Assembly (NCBI RefSeq): GCF_017876165.1
Contig: NZ_JAGINQ010000011.1
Span: forward strand, 152,766 to 216,765
Source: Azospirillum soli
GTDB lineage: Bacteria; Pseudomonadota; Alphaproteobacteria; Azospirillales; Azospirillaceae
DNA length: 64,000 bases
Reading direction: 5' to 3'
Position 1 is the first letter of the stretch, and every line of letters starts with the position of its first letter. The notes under the pieces were generated by a model. The model ran no database searches. It saw only the letters and a program-made list of their open reading frames with translations, and was not told the origin of the DNA. This document shows, piece by piece, positions 41,608-50,643 of the stretch. Both the position numbers and the translations under genes were made by a program.

Positions 41608-42217
41608 GCCCTCCACGGCGGAACCGACTGTCTTCATCATCGACGACGACGAAGCCGTTCGTGATGCGCTTGCCGCTCTGGTCGAAGTGGCCGGCCTGTC
41701 CGTGTGCACGTTCGCCGACGCGTTGGAGTTTTTGCAACGCTACAGCCTGGAGCAGCCGGGTTGCGTGGTGGCCGACCTTCGCATGCCGTTCATGGATGGC
41801 CTTGAGCTTCAGGAGGAGCTGTCCCGGCGCGGCTGCGGCCTTCCGGTCATCATCATCACCGCCCACGGCGAGGTGAGTTCCGCCGTCACCGCCTTTCGGG
41901 CCGGAGCCGTCGATTTTCTGGAGAAGCCATTCGATGACGGTGTCTTCCTGCGCCGCATCCACGAGGCTTTGCAGCGAGACGCCCACCAGCGCCGTGACCG
42001 CTCCGCGGCGGCGTCGGCCGTCGCGAAGCTGGCCCTTCTCAGCCCCCGCGAACGCGATGTCGCCGAACTCATGGTCGAGGGCTGCGCCAACAAGGCCATA
42101 GCGACCCGTCTGGGGATTGGCGTCCGCACCGTCGAAACGCACCGCGCGAACATCCTGAGCAAGCTTGACATCCGCACAATCCCGGAACTCATGCGCCTCT
42201 GGATGCACATTCAATAA
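41591..42217 (+). CDS. FixJ/NarL-type response regulator
   Basis: A 208-residue regulator. The receiver domain has IIDDDEAVRDALAAL, phosphorylatable Asp62 in CVVADLRMPFMDG, and the switch-region Lys in FLEKPFDDG. A LuxR-type helix-turn-helix follows (LSPRERDVAELMVEG and IGVRTVETHRANILSKL). It belongs to the FixJ/TtrR/DctR group and is the cognate partner of the MASE1 kinase, whose gene it overlaps by 17 bp. An in-frame ATG at 41576 is an alternative start. Target genes are not evident; the next gene is convergent. Confidence 0.88.
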   Translation: MTEPNKPSTAEPTVFIIDDDEAVRDALAALVEVAGLSVCTFADALEFLQRYSLEQPGCVVADLRMPFMDGLELQEELSRRGCGLPVIIITAHGEVSSAVTAFRAGAVDFLEKPFDDGVFLRRIHEALQRDAHQRRDRSAAASAVAKLALLSPRERDVAELMVEGCANKAIATRLGIGVRTVETHRANILSKLDIRTIPELMRLWMHIQ

Positions 42218-42278
42218 GGCTGTCCGTTCCCCCTCGTCTTTGACGCGGCGGCGTACGATGCCGCCCTACAAATCCGCT

Positions 42279-42998
42279 TTAGACAATGCCAAGGCGTTCC
42301 TTGATGGCGGCCAGGAACCGGCGGCTGATCGGGATGGTGTGGCCGCCGCAGGTGTTAATCTCCGCCAGCCCGTTCTCCAGAAACTGGATCTTCGTGATGC
42401 GGTCGACGTTCACCAGGTACTGGCGATGGCAGCGCAGCAAGGGCGTCCGTTCCTGAAGGATGTGCAGGGGGAGCGCCGTTGGGAACTCCTCCCCGTTCAC
42501 CGAAATTACCGAGACGCCCGCGACCTTCGACGCCACATACTCCACCTCCTCCATCTTCAGCAGGAGGACATGGTGCTGCCCGAAGCAAGGGATCTGCCGG
42601 AGCTGGTTCGCACCCGCCAGGACGCCGAGGTTCTGCGGCGCCTGTTCCCGGCGCAGGCGCTGCAGGGTCTTCTCGAAGCGGACTGGGTCGATGGGCTTCA
42701 GCAGGTAGTCGAACGCGTGCTGCTCGAACGCCTGGACCGCGTATTCGTCGTAGGCGGTCAGGAAGACGACGCGCGGCATCGTGTCGTGGTCGAGCATGCT
42801 CAGCATCTCGATGCCGCTGACACGGGGCATCTGGATGTCGAGGAACACGGCGTCAGGCTTGTCCCGGTTTATGGCGCCGACCGCCTCGATGGCGTTGCCG
42901 CACTCGCCCAGGATGTGGAAGTCGGGCGCTTGCTCCAGAAGGCGGCGCAGCGCCTTCCGCGCCAGCGGTTCATCGTCAACGATGAGCACCTTGATCAT
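42279..42998 (-). CDS. btsR: LytTR-type response regulator (BtsR/YehT-like)
   Basis: A 239-residue regulator. The receiver has VLIVDDEPLARKAL and Asp54 in VFLDIQMPRVSG. Its C-terminal half is a LytTR DNA-binding domain (VEYVASKVAGVSVISVNGEE, LLRCHRQYLVNVDRI), the beta-rich fold that recognises short direct repeats. It overlaps the kinase gene by four bases (ATGA). In E. coli, BtsR is controlled by BtsS sensing of pyruvate and activates transporter genes. Here the pair sits next to a serine dehydratase/transporter operon that carries a matching repeat (47698–47745). The symbol is by similarity. Confidence 0.87.
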   Translation of the reverse strand: MIKVLIVDDEPLARKALRRLLEQAPDFHILGECGNAIEAVGAINRDKPDAVFLDIQMPRVSGIEMLSMLDHDTMPRVVFLTAYDEYAVQAFEQHAFDYLLKPIDPVRFEKTLQRLRREQAPQNLGVLAGANQLRQIPCFGQHHVLLLKMEEVEYVASKVAGVSVISVNGEEFPTALPLHILQERTPLLRCHRQYLVNVDRITKIQFLENGLAEINTCGGHTIPISRRFLAAIKERLGIV

Positions 42999-44689
42999 GC
43001 CGGGATGACCTCCAAAGGAACGCGGATCGTGACCCTGGTGAACACGTCGCGGCCGTGCGCCACGCTGACTCCGTAGGTGTTGCCGTACCGGTTCTTAATC
43101 CGGCGGTCGACCAGATTCATGCCCAGCCCGCTTCCCGACGGCCCCCGCTCGTACAGCCCGGCATTGTCCTCGACGTCCAGCACGAGGTCGTGTCCGTCGC
43201 TCCGCGCCGAGATGCGGATGAGGCCGGGCCTGAGAAGCTGGGACGTGCCGTGCTTGATGGCGTTCTCGACCACGGGCTGGAGGGAGAAGGCCGGCAGGCA
43301 CACGGACCGCAGCTCATCAGGGATGTCGATTTCGACCGACAGCTGGTCGGAAAAGCGGGCCAGTTCGATCTGCAGGTAGGCGCTGACATGCTCGATCTCG
43401 TCGGCAAGGCTGGCCTGCTCGCTGGCCCGCTTCAGGTTCTTGCGGAAGAAGGTGGACAGATGCCCGATCAGGTCGCGCGCCTTTTCCGGGTCGTCGCACG
43501 TCACGGCGGAGATGGTGTTCAGCGCGTTGAACAGAAAATGCGGGTTCACCTGCGCGTGCAGCAGCTTGATCTCCGACTGTGCCAGAAGGACCTTCTGCTG
43601 CTCGTAACGGCCGGCCAGGATCTGGCTGGACAGCAGCTTGGCAATGCCTTCGCCCAGCGCGCGGTTGATGGTGGAGAACAGCTTGGTCTTGGGCTCGTAC
43701 AGCTTGATCGCGCCGATGACGCTGTTGTCCTCGCCGGCCAGCGGGATCACCAGCGAGGAGCCGAGCGGGCAGTGCGGGTCGATGGAGCACTGGTAGGCCT
43801 CCTCGTTGCCGTCGGCGTAGAGCACCTGATTGTTCGCGATCGCCTGCTTCGTCTGGACCGAGATGATGGGCCGGCCGGGCACATGGTGGTCGTCACCGAT
43901 GCCGATGAAGGCCAAAATCCGTTCGCGATCCGTGATCGCCACCGCGCCGACGCCCGTCTCCTCATAGATGATGCGGGCGACCCGCATGCTGTTTTCCTGG
44001 TTGAAGCCCGTTCGCAGCACACCGTCGGCGCGCGCCGCGATCTTCAGCGCCTTGGCGGAGAAGACGCTCGACTGCCGTTCGATTAGTTCCCGCCGGTCGA
44101 GCAGGATCACCATGAACATGGCCGCTCCCACCGAATTGGCGATCAGTTCCGGCACGGCGATCAGACTGACCGTGTGCAGCGTGTCCCAGAACGGCTTGGC
44201 GACGAGCAGATCGATGATCAGTTCGATGATCACCCCGATGAAGGTCAGCAGCCCCGCCTTGACGGGATCGAGCAGCGTCTTGATCTTGCCCCTGCGGATC
44301 AGATGCCGGTGCACCAGCCCGCCCAGAATTCCCTGCGCGACGATGCCCAGGGCGGCTGCCAGCGCGAACGATCCCCCGAGCGAGTAGCGATGCAGCCCGC
44401 CGGTCACCCCGACGGCCAGACCCACCGCCGGCCCGCCGAGCAGGCCGCCGAGCACCGCGCCGATCGCCGGGGTGTTCGCGATGGCGTGGATGACCGGCAT
44501 GCCGAGGATGGTCCCCATCATGCAGAACAGCGAGAAGATGACGTAGCAGGCCGCCTTCTGCGGCAGTCGGATCGTCACGTGCGTCAACGGAATGAACAGC
44601 GGTGTCCGGCTCAGCAGATAGGCGACCACCAGGTAGACGCACATCTGTTGCAGAAGAACGAGCGAGATGCTGATCACGTCGATGTTCAT
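42995..44689 (-). CDS. btsS: LytS-type sensor kinase (BtsS/YehU-like)
   Basis: A 564-residue membrane kinase. Residues ~1–200 form a 5TM-LYT receptor region (TILGMPVIHAIANTPAIGAV and VGVTGGLHRYSLGGSFALAA). A GAF domain (~230–360) with ETGVGAVAITDRERILAFIG follows. The His in HAQVNPHFLFNALNTI and the Asn in VVENAIKHG are the kinase-specific residues. BtsS of E. coli is a high-affinity pyruvate receptor, and serine dehydratase makes pyruvate from serine, which fits the adjacent sdaA. The ligand here is inferred from synteny. Confidence 0.88.
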   Translation of the reverse strand: MNIDVISISLVLLQQMCVYLVVAYLLSRTPLFIPLTHVTIRLPQKAACYVIFSLFCMMGTILGMPVIHAIANTPAIGAVLGGLLGGPAVGLAVGVTGGLHRYSLGGSFALAAALGIVAQGILGGLVHRHLIRRGKIKTLLDPVKAGLLTFIGVIIELIIDLLVAKPFWDTLHTVSLIAVPELIANSVGAAMFMVILLDRRELIERQSSVFSAKALKIAARADGVLRTGFNQENSMRVARIIYEETGVGAVAITDRERILAFIGIGDDHHVPGRPIISVQTKQAIANNQVLYADGNEEAYQCSIDPHCPLGSSLVIPLAGEDNSVIGAIKLYEPKTKLFSTINRALGEGIAKLLSSQILAGRYEQQKVLLAQSEIKLLHAQVNPHFLFNALNTISAVTCDDPEKARDLIGHLSTFFRKNLKRASEQASLADEIEHVSAYLQIELARFSDQLSVEIDIPDELRSVCLPAFSLQPVVENAIKHGTSQLLRPGLIRISARSDGHDLVLDVEDNAGLYERGPSGSGLGMNLVDRRIKNRYGNTYGVSVAHGRDVFTRVTIRVPLEVIPA

Positions 44690-44743
44690 GTCGCGCCCTT
44701 CTCATGCTCCGGCCGTGGGAGGCGTTCACCTCAAGCACGACAA

Positions 44744-44773
44744 CGCGGCGGCCGCTGTGATGCGGCCGCCGCG
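44744..44773 (-). terminator. Strong hairpin between sdaA and the btsS-like gene
   Basis: CGCGGCGGCCGC (44744–44755) and GCGGCCGCCGCG (44762–44773) are perfect 12-bp arms with a 6-base loop TGTGAT. It lies 48 bp after the sdaA stop in the direction of transcription and before the kinase start. It should separate the serine operon from the two-component operon. Confidence 0.65.
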
Positions 44774-44803
44774 CTCGTAGATACTCCTTTTCCGCTGGAA
44801 GGA

Positions 44804-44820
44804 AAGGGGGATACCCCCTT
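44804..44820 (-). terminator. Second short hairpin immediately after sdaA
   Basis: AAGGGGG-ATA-CCCCCTT is a perfect 7-bp stem with a 3-base loop ending one base before the sdaA stop codon. In the sdaA direction, it is followed by TTCCTTCC rather than a T-run. It may act with the larger hairpin at 44744–44773. Confidence 0.5.
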
Positions 44821-46221
44821 CTAAGCCGCCCAGTGGATGTTCTCAGGCCCCGCCGGCGGCGTGGCCGGAACGATCTTGGTGGCAAGACCGCCGCAGGAGG
44901 TTTCACGGTATTTCGGGTCCATGTCCTTGCCGGTGTCGAACATCGTCTCGATCACCTTGTCGAGCGAGACCAGCGGTTCGCTGATGCGGTGCAGCGCCAT
45001 GCGGGTCGCGTTGATCGCCTTCATGGCGCCCATGGCGTTGCGCTCGATGCAGGGGATCTGCACCTGTCCGCCGACCGGATCGCAGGTCAGGCCGAGGTTG
45101 TGCTCCATGGCGATTTCGGCGGCCATGCAGACCTGTTCCGGGCTGCCGCCCATCAGGTCGGCGAGCCCGCCGGCCGCCATCGAGCAGGCCACGCCCACCT
45201 CGCCCTGGCAGCCCACCTCGGCGCCGGAGATGGAGGCGTTCATCTTGTACAGCGCGCCGATCGCCGCCGAGGCGAGGAAGAAGCGGGTGCAGGCCTCGTC
45301 GTCCAGCGGCTTGATGAAGTTGTGGTAGTAGGCGAGCACCGCCGGCACGATGCCGCAGGCCCCGTTGGTCGGCGCGGTCACCACGCGCCCGCCCGACGCG
45401 TTCTCCTCGTTCACCGCGAAGGCGAACATGTTGACCCAGTCGACGACGTTCATCGGGTCGCGCGACAGCGTTTCCGACGTCGCCAGCTGGCGGCGCAGCG
45501 CGGCGGCGCGGCGCGGCACCCGCATCGGGCCGGGCAGCACGCCTTCGGTGCTCATGCCGCGGTCCATGCAGGCCCGCATGGTCTGCCAGATCGTGGCGAA
45601 GTAGTCGCGGATCTCCTCCCGGCTGTGCAGGCGAAGCTCGTTCTCCAGGATCAGGCCCGAGAAGGAGAGGCCGGAGGTCCGGCAATGCCGCAGCAGGTCG
45701 GCGGCCGAGGCGTAGGGATAGGGAAGCTCGACCGTGTCGTCGTCGCCGCCGCCGAAATGCTCCTCGTCGACGACGAAGCCGCCGCCGATGGAGTAGTAGA
45801 CCTTGCGCAGCAGCGAGCGGTCGCCCGCGAAGGCCTCGATGGTCAGGCCGTTCTCATGCTTGGGCAGGTTGGAGCGGTGGAAGACCAGGGCGGTGGCCGG
45901 GAAGGCAACCGCGTGCCCTTCGGACCCCAGCGGCAGGCTCTCGGCGGCGCGCACCCGCTGGATGAAGCCGGCGATGGTGTCGATCGCGACCGTGTCCGGC
46001 AGGTTGCCGGCCAGCCCGAGGATGAGCGCGACGTCGGTGTGGTGCCCCTTCCCGGTCAGCGCCAGAGAGCCGTAGACATCGACCTGCACGCGCGTCGTTT
46101 CGGTGAGCCGGCCGCCGGTCCGCAGCTCGTCCACGAACTGCTTGCCGGCCCGCATCGGACCCACGGTGTGCGAGCTGGAGGGGCCGATGCCGATTTTGTA
46201 GAGGTCGAACATGCTGATCAT
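44821..46221 (-). CDS. sdaA: L-serine dehydratase (iron–sulfur, single-chain)
   Basis: A 466-residue cytosolic enzyme that converts L-serine to pyruvate and ammonia. The beta domain is visible at the N-terminus (FDLYKIGIGPSSSHTVGPMR). The alpha domain contains the cysteines that hold the [4Fe-4S] cluster: APTNGACGIVPAV, the GCQGEVGVACSMAA region and LTCDPVGGQVQIPC. The ATG at 46221 follows AGGAAGGACC; an upstream TTG/GTG-type extension to 46242 has no ribosome binding site. It is transcribed with the upstream transporter. Product pyruvate is a likely signal for the BtsS-like kinase downstream. Confidence 0.95.
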   Translation of the reverse strand: MISMFDLYKIGIGPSSSHTVGPMRAGKQFVDELRTGGRLTETTRVQVDVYGSLALTGKGHHTDVALILGLAGNLPDTVAIDTIAGFIQRVRAAESLPLGSEGHAVAFPATALVFHRSNLPKHENGLTIEAFAGDRSLLRKVYYSIGGGFVVDEEHFGGGDDDTVELPYPYASAADLLRHCRTSGLSFSGLILENELRLHSREEIRDYFATIWQTMRACMDRGMSTEGVLPGPMRVPRRAAALRRQLATSETLSRDPMNVVDWVNMFAFAVNEENASGGRVVTAPTNGACGIVPAVLAYYHNFIKPLDDEACTRFFLASAAIGALYKMNASISGAEVGCQGEVGVACSMAAGGLADLMGGSPEQVCMAAEIAMEHNLGLTCDPVGGQVQIPCIERNAMGAMKAINATRMALHRISEPLVSLDKVIETMFDTGKDMDPKYRETSCGGLATKIVPATPPAGPENIHWAA

Positions 46222-46305
46222 GACTTGGTCCTTCCTGAACACACACGGTGGACGAGGAAGCTCCGTGCCGCCGTCGCTGGGGACGGCGGCACGGAGCCTG
46301 GGGGG

Positions 46306-47580
46306 TCAGAGGCTGAGCAGGGAGTAGACGATGGCGGACATGGCGACCGCGCCGATGAAGAGGACCACCACGTTGCCCGGCTGGCCGGCGTACTTGCGCA
46401 TGGCCGGAACCTTGCGGATCGCGTACATCGGCATGATGAAGAGCAGAGCCGCGATGATCGGGCCGCACAGCGATTCGATCATGCCCAGGATGCTCGGGTT
46501 CAGCGTGGCGGCGACCCACACCGCGGCAACCATGAACAGGGCGCTGAAGCTGTTGATCGCCTTCATGTTGACGGCCTTGCCCTGGCCGCGCAGGTGCTGG
46601 GCGATCAGGCCGTTCAGGCCTTCACGGGCGCCGAGATAGTGGCCGAAGAACGACTTGGTGATGGCGACGAAGGCGACGGCCGGCGTCAGGAAGGCCATGA
46701 AGGGGGTGTCGGCCTTGTTGGCCAGGTAGGACAGGATCGAGACGTTCTGCTGCTTGGCGGCGGCCAGGTCGGCCGGGGTCAGGCTGAACACGCAGCTGAA
46801 GACGAAGAACATGACGACCAGGACCATCATCACGGCCGCATACTTCTCGATCCGCTCGGCCCGGCTTTCGGCTTCCACGCCGTACTTCTGCTGCTGGGCG
46901 ACGACGAAGCGGGAGATGGCCGGCGAATGGTTGAACGAGAAGACCAGGGCCGGGATGCTGAGCCACAGGGTCAGGCTGAAGCCGCCGACGGTCGGGACCT
47001 CGTTCATGACGGCGGTGTTCCAGCCCGGCAGCAGGTACACGGCGATGCCCAGCAGGACCAGGACGAACGGGTAGACGAGCCAGCTCATGACCTTCACGAC
47101 CATCTGCTCGCCGAGCTTGATGACCGCCATCAGGCCGAGGATCAGCCCGAGCGACAGCAGGATGCGCGGTGGCGGCGTCATGCCGAGCTGATTGAGCATG
47201 AAGCTCTGCACGGTGTTGGTCAGACCGACGCCGTAGATCAGCAGGATCGGCAGGATGGTGAAGAAGTAGAGCAGCGTGATCAGCTTGCCCGCCGTGGCGC
47301 CGAAATGCTCTTCCACCACCTCGGTGATGTCGCTGCCGGGCTTGGAGGACGACAGGATGAAGCGGCACAGGCCCCGGTGGGCCAGATAGGTCATGGGGAA
47401 CGCGAGGAGCGCCATCACCGCCAGCGGCCAGAACCCGCCAAGGCCCGCGTTGATGGGCAGGAACAGGACGCCCGCGCCGATCGCCGTGCCGAACAGGCCC
47501 AGCATCCAGGTGGTGTCGTGCATGCTCCAGGGGATCGGTGGATTGCCAAGCCTGGTGGTTTCGGTGGAAACGCTAACCAT
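46306..47580 (-). CDS. sdaC: HAAAP-family serine/threonine transporter (SdaC-like)
   Basis: A 424-residue membrane transporter with about eleven hydrophobic helices. The N-terminal [20 protein letters not shown] is the classical substrate-binding start of the hydroxy/aromatic amino acid permease family, and [16 protein letters not shown] is also conserved. It should co-transport L-serine with protons for the dehydratase encoded 84 bp downstream. The upstream 300-bp region has a triple repeat that resembles a BtsR binding site. The name is by similarity; threonine transport is possible. Confidence 0.88.
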   Translation of the reverse strand: MVSVSTETTRLGNPPIPWSMHDTTWMLGLFGTAIGAGVLFLPINAGLGGFWPLAVMALLAFPMTYLAHRGLCRFILSSSKPGSDITEVVEEHFGATAGKLITLLYFFTILPILLIYGVGLTNTVQSFMLNQLGMTPPPRILLSLGLILGLMAVIKLGEQMVVKVMSWLVYPFVLVLLGIAVYLLPGWNTAVMNEVPTVGGFSLTLWLSIPALVFSFNHSPAISRFVVAQQQKYGVEAESRAERIEKYAAVMMVLVVMFFVFSCVFSLTPADLAAAKQQNVSILSYLANKADTPFMAFLTPAVAFVAITKSFFGHYLGAREGLNGLIAQHLRGQGKAVNMKAINSFSALFMVAAVWVAATLNPSILGMIESLCGPIIAALLFIMPMYAIRKVPAMRKYAGQPGNVVVLFIGAVAMSAIVYSLLSL

Positions 47581-47908
47581 GGAAATGCCTCCTGCAGGCC
47601 CTCACTGGAGGATGGAAACGCCATCGCGGCGGGTCTGCGTTGCGTTGGTCTGGAGGCACCGTATCGGCATCGCTCCGGGCGTTGTTGGCCCATCCTCGGA
47701 GCGGTCGGATAGCAAAATGAGCGGTGGGATATGGGAATGAGCGGCGGCGCGTCCGGCCGGCCCCTGCCAAGCGGGACGGGAGGTCGAGGCCATCGTCGAG
47801 CACTTTGTGGCCAGCCACACCATTCCTCAGGACACGATCATTGGGGCGGAACCGGGGTGCCACCCGCATGTTGGGGGAGGACGACCGCAACCATGGAAGG
47901 AGCGCTTA
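47581..47908. other. Divergent regulatory region between sdaC and a small ORF
   Basis: About 330 bp without a supported gene. It holds the triple direct repeat at 47698–47745, annotated separately, and must contain the sdaC promoter on the minus strand between about 47600 and 47690. Frames at 47724–47909 and 47731–48024 look like chance frames. Confidence 0.5.
47698..47745 (-). promoter_or_regulatory. Triple direct repeat, candidate BtsR-like (LytTR) binding site
   Basis: Read on the minus strand (the sdaC sense strand) there are three 8-bp repeats: GCCGCTCA (47745–47738), ACCGCTCA (47725–47718) and ACCGCTCC (47705–47698). The spacers are exactly 12 bp each, so the period is 20 bp, about two helical turns. 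As I recall, the E. coli YehT/BtsR motif is ACC(G/A)CT(C/T)A repeated with a 13-bp spacer. The site ends about 118 bp before the sdaC start codon, which is reasonable for an activator. A BtsR-like gene lies in the neighbouring operon. Confidence 0.7.
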
Positions 47909-48097
47909 ATGTCCAAATCCATGCCGCCCGTGCCGCCGGAAGGCCGCAGCGACAAGGGACCGGGAGGCGGCCCGCAGGTGGCCCGCGACGACCAGGCCGC
48001 GAACAACCGTCCGGCCCCCGATAATCCGGATAAGCAGGGCCAGCAAGGAAACACCAAACAGAACGCCACCCACCAAGGCTATCAACAGAACCGATAG
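47909..48097 (+). CDS. Small hydrophilic, probably disordered protein
   Basis: 62 residues, rich in Gln, Asn, Pro, Gly, Asp and Lys with almost no hydrophobic residues (PPVPPEGRSDKGPGGG, DNPDKQGQQGNTKQNA). There is no signal peptide or membrane helix. The ATG at 47909 follows GGAAGGAGCGCTT, a good ribosome binding site. This composition is typical of stress-related or intrinsically disordered proteins. I recognise no family. It is divergent from sdaC and about 100 bp before the hybrid kinase gene. Confidence 0.55.
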   Translation: MSKSMPPVPPEGRSDKGPGGGPQVARDDQAANNRPAPDNPDKQGQQGNTKQNATHQGYQQNR

Positions 48098-48194
48098 TTC
48101 AGTAAAGGCCCCCTTGCGCCCCGAAATGGGCGCACTCAGCCGTGTCATATTGTTGTTATAGTGTTTCCTGTCGTTTGCTGAGGACGGGGCCGCA

Positions 48195-50600
48195 TTGAAC
48201 AGCATCCTGCCGCCATGGCCGTTGAACGAGCCTGCCCGCATCGACAGGCTCAAAGCCTATGGCATCCTCGACACGCCGCCGGAGCCCATGTTTGACCGCC
48301 TGGCGCGGTTGGGCTCCCGGCATTTCGGCGTGCCGATCGCGCTGGTCAACCTGATCGACGAGACGCGCCAGTGGTGCAAGGCCCGCTACGGGCTGGAGGA
48401 GACCTTCGTCGAGCGACGACTGTCCTTCTGCTCCTACACGATCCTGGAGGATCGGGTGATGGTGGTCCCCGACCTGCTGGAGGACGAGCGTTTCGCCGAC
48501 AGCGAGTTGGTGGTCGGTCCGCCGCACCTGCGCTTTTACGCGGGTGCGCCGCTGAAGACGCCAGATGGGCTGCTGATCGGCACCTTCTGCATCATCGACA
48601 CCAAGCCGCACCCCGACTTCGGCCCTGAGGACGCGGAGGATCTCCAGGAATTCGCCTGCATCGCGATGGACGAGCTGGAGGGCCGCCGGGCGCAGCAGTT
48701 CGGCAAGGATGTCGAGGGGCAGTTGAGGCAGAGCCTCGCCCTTCTGGACGGCATCCTGGAAAGCGCCAACGACCCGATCTTCGCCAAGGATCACAAGAAC
48801 TGCTTCACGCTGGTGAACTCCGCCCTGGCGCGCCTGTTCGGACGCAGGCGGGAGGAGATCGTGGGGCTGTGCGATGACGACCTGTTCCCGCCGCCCCACA
48901 GCGACCGGCTCAACGCGATGTGTGACCGCGTCATGGAGAGCGGGCAAGAGGAGACGGCCGAGGAGGAATTGCCGTTTCCGGGAAGCCTCGGGACCCGTGT
49001 CCTGATGATCGCCATCGTGCCGCTGCGCAACGCACATGGCGCGATCATCGGGGTAACCGGCGTGGCGCGCGACATCACCGAACGCAAACGCGCCGAGGAA
49101 GCGCTGCGGGCCAGCGAGGCGCGCTTCCGGTCGCTGATCGACCATGCTCCGCAGCTCATGTGGATCAACCGTCCGGATGGCTCCATCGCCTTCTTCAACG
49201 CCGCGTGGCGGTCCTACACCGGCCGGGGAACGAGCGAGGAGACCCGCTGGGACGAAGTTCATCCGGACGACCGTCAACGCATTCGGGAATCCCGTGAGCG
49301 CGCCATCGTCGTGGGGGAGCCGTACCAGTATGAAATGCGGGTGCTGCGCGCCGATGGGGAATGGCGCTGGCATCTCGGCCGGGTGGTCCCGATGCGCGAG
49401 GACGGGCGGATCGTCGCCTGGATCGGCACGGCGGTCGACGTGCACGATATCCGCCGCGCTCAGCAGGTTGCGGAGGAGGCCGACCGCTCCAAGGGCCGCT
49501 TCCTCGCCGCCGCCAGCCACGACCTGCGCCAGCCGATGCAGTCGATCCTGCTGTTCGCCGGCGCGTTGCGCGCCCACGTGCGGGATGCGCAGGGGCGTCA
49601 CGTCCTCGACCGGTTGCAGCAGGGGCTGGACACGCTGAAAGACCTGCTGGACAGCCTGCTCGACGTTTCCCGCTTGGACGCCGGCATCGTCGCGCCGCAG
49701 CTGGAGGAATTCGCCGCCGCCGACCTGATCGGGGAGCTGACCGCCTCCTACGCGCCCGTCGCCGAGGCGAAGGGGCTGACGTGGCAGGCCATTCCCTGCA
49801 CTGGCATCGTGCGCAGCGACCGCGTCCTGCTCGGCCGAATGCTGCGCAATCTGGTGGAGAACGCCGTCCGCTACACCGAACAGGGCCGGATCCGCGTCGA
49901 ATGCATCCAGCAGGGGACGCGTCTGCGCATCGAGGTGCACGACACCGGCATCGGCATCGCCGCCGAACAGCAGGGCCGCATCTTCGAGGAGTTCCATCAG
50001 GTCGGCAATCCGGAACGGGACCGCGACCAGGGACTTGGGCTGGGGCTTGCCATCGTGCGGCGGCTGTCGCGGCTGCTTGACCATCCGGTGGAGGTCGCCT
50101 CCCATCCGGGGCGCGGGTCGGTCTTCTCCATCGTCGTGCCGCTGGTGCGCCACCGCGAACCGGCGGCCTCGCCACGGCCTGTCCCGCCCCCGGCCGTCGT
50201 GGAGGAGGAGGCGCCGGACCGGCGCTTTGCCGTCGTGGTGGAGGACGACGCCATCGTCATGATGGGGTTGGCGACCATGCTGCGCGAATGGGAGTTCGAC
50301 GTGCTGACCGCCGGCAGCACCGATCAGGCGCTGGCCCGTTTGCGCGCCGCGGAACGGGCGCCGGACATCGTGCTGGTCGATTACCGTCTCCGTCAGGGCC
50401 GTGTGGGGACGGAGGCGGTGGTGGGCGTCCGCGAGATGTTCGGCAAGCCCATTCCGGGCGTCATCATCACCGGCGAGATCGGGCCGGAACCGCAGCGCGA
50501 CGCTACGCAGCACGGGTTGGGATTGATCCATAAGCCGGTCACTCCGCGCCTTTTGGAAGCCGCTCTTGCCGCCTATCTCGGATCCGTTCGGCCGGTTTGA
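48195..50600 (+). CDS. Soluble hybrid sensor kinase (GAF–PAS–PAS–HisKA–ATPase–REC)
   Basis: 801 residues with no membrane helix. The order is GAF (about 15–160; DRLKAYGILDTPPEPMFDRL), PAS (about 185–300; ILESANDPIFAKDHKNCF), PAS/PAC (about 310–425), HisKA with His442 in ASHDLRQPMQS, ATPase (LVENAVRY and DTGIGIA) and a receiver with Asp729 in IVLVDYRLRQG. The start is a TTG at 48195 preceded by AGGACGGGG; no better ATG precedes the GAF domain. The receiver lacks an attached output domain, so it may relay phosphate or act as a sink. The separate PstS-like lipoprotein follows on the same strand. Confidence 0.85.
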   Translation: MNSILPPWPLNEPARIDRLKAYGILDTPPEPMFDRLARLGSRHFGVPIALVNLIDETRQWCKARYGLEETFVERRLSFCSYTILEDRVMVVPDLLEDERFADSELVVGPPHLRFYAGAPLKTPDGLLIGTFCIIDTKPHPDFGPEDAEDLQEFACIAMDELEGRRAQQFGKDVEGQLRQSLALLDGILESANDPIFAKDHKNCFTLVNSALARLFGRRREEIVGLCDDDLFPPPHSDRLNAMCDRVMESGQEETAEEELPFPGSLGTRVLMIAIVPLRNAHGAIIGVTGVARDITERKRAEEALRASEARFRSLIDHAPQLMWINRPDGSIAFFNAAWRSYTGRGTSEETRWDEVHPDDRQRIRESRERAIVVGEPYQYEMRVLRADGEWRWHLGRVVPMREDGRIVAWIGTAVDVHDIRRAQQVAEEADRSKGRFLAAASHDLRQPMQSILLFAGALRAHVRDAQGRHVLDRLQQGLDTLKDLLDSLLDVSRLDAGIVAPQLEEFAAADLIGELTASYAPVAEAKGLTWQAIPCTGIVRSDRVLLGRMLRNLVENAVRYTEQGRIRVECIQQGTRLRIEVHDTGIGIAAEQQGRIFEEFHQVGNPERDRDQGLGLGLAIVRRLSRLLDHPVEVASHPGRGSVFSIVVPLVRHREPAASPRPVPPPAVVEEEAPDRRFAVVVEDDAIVMMGLATMLREWEFDVLTAGSTDQALARLRAAERAPDIVLVDYRLRQGRVGTEAVVGVREMFGKPIPGVIITGEIGPEPQRDATQHGLGLIHKPVTPRLLEAALAAYLGSVRPV

Positions 50601-50643
50601 GCGTTTCATGCGGGTCGCGACGCAACGGAATAAGGAAGAATGA

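Noticed and set aside
44833..47712. Long plus-strand open frame of about 960 codons.
   Set aside because: It runs antisense to L-serine dehydratase and its transporter, both with conserved motifs. High GC content keeps antisense stop codons rare.
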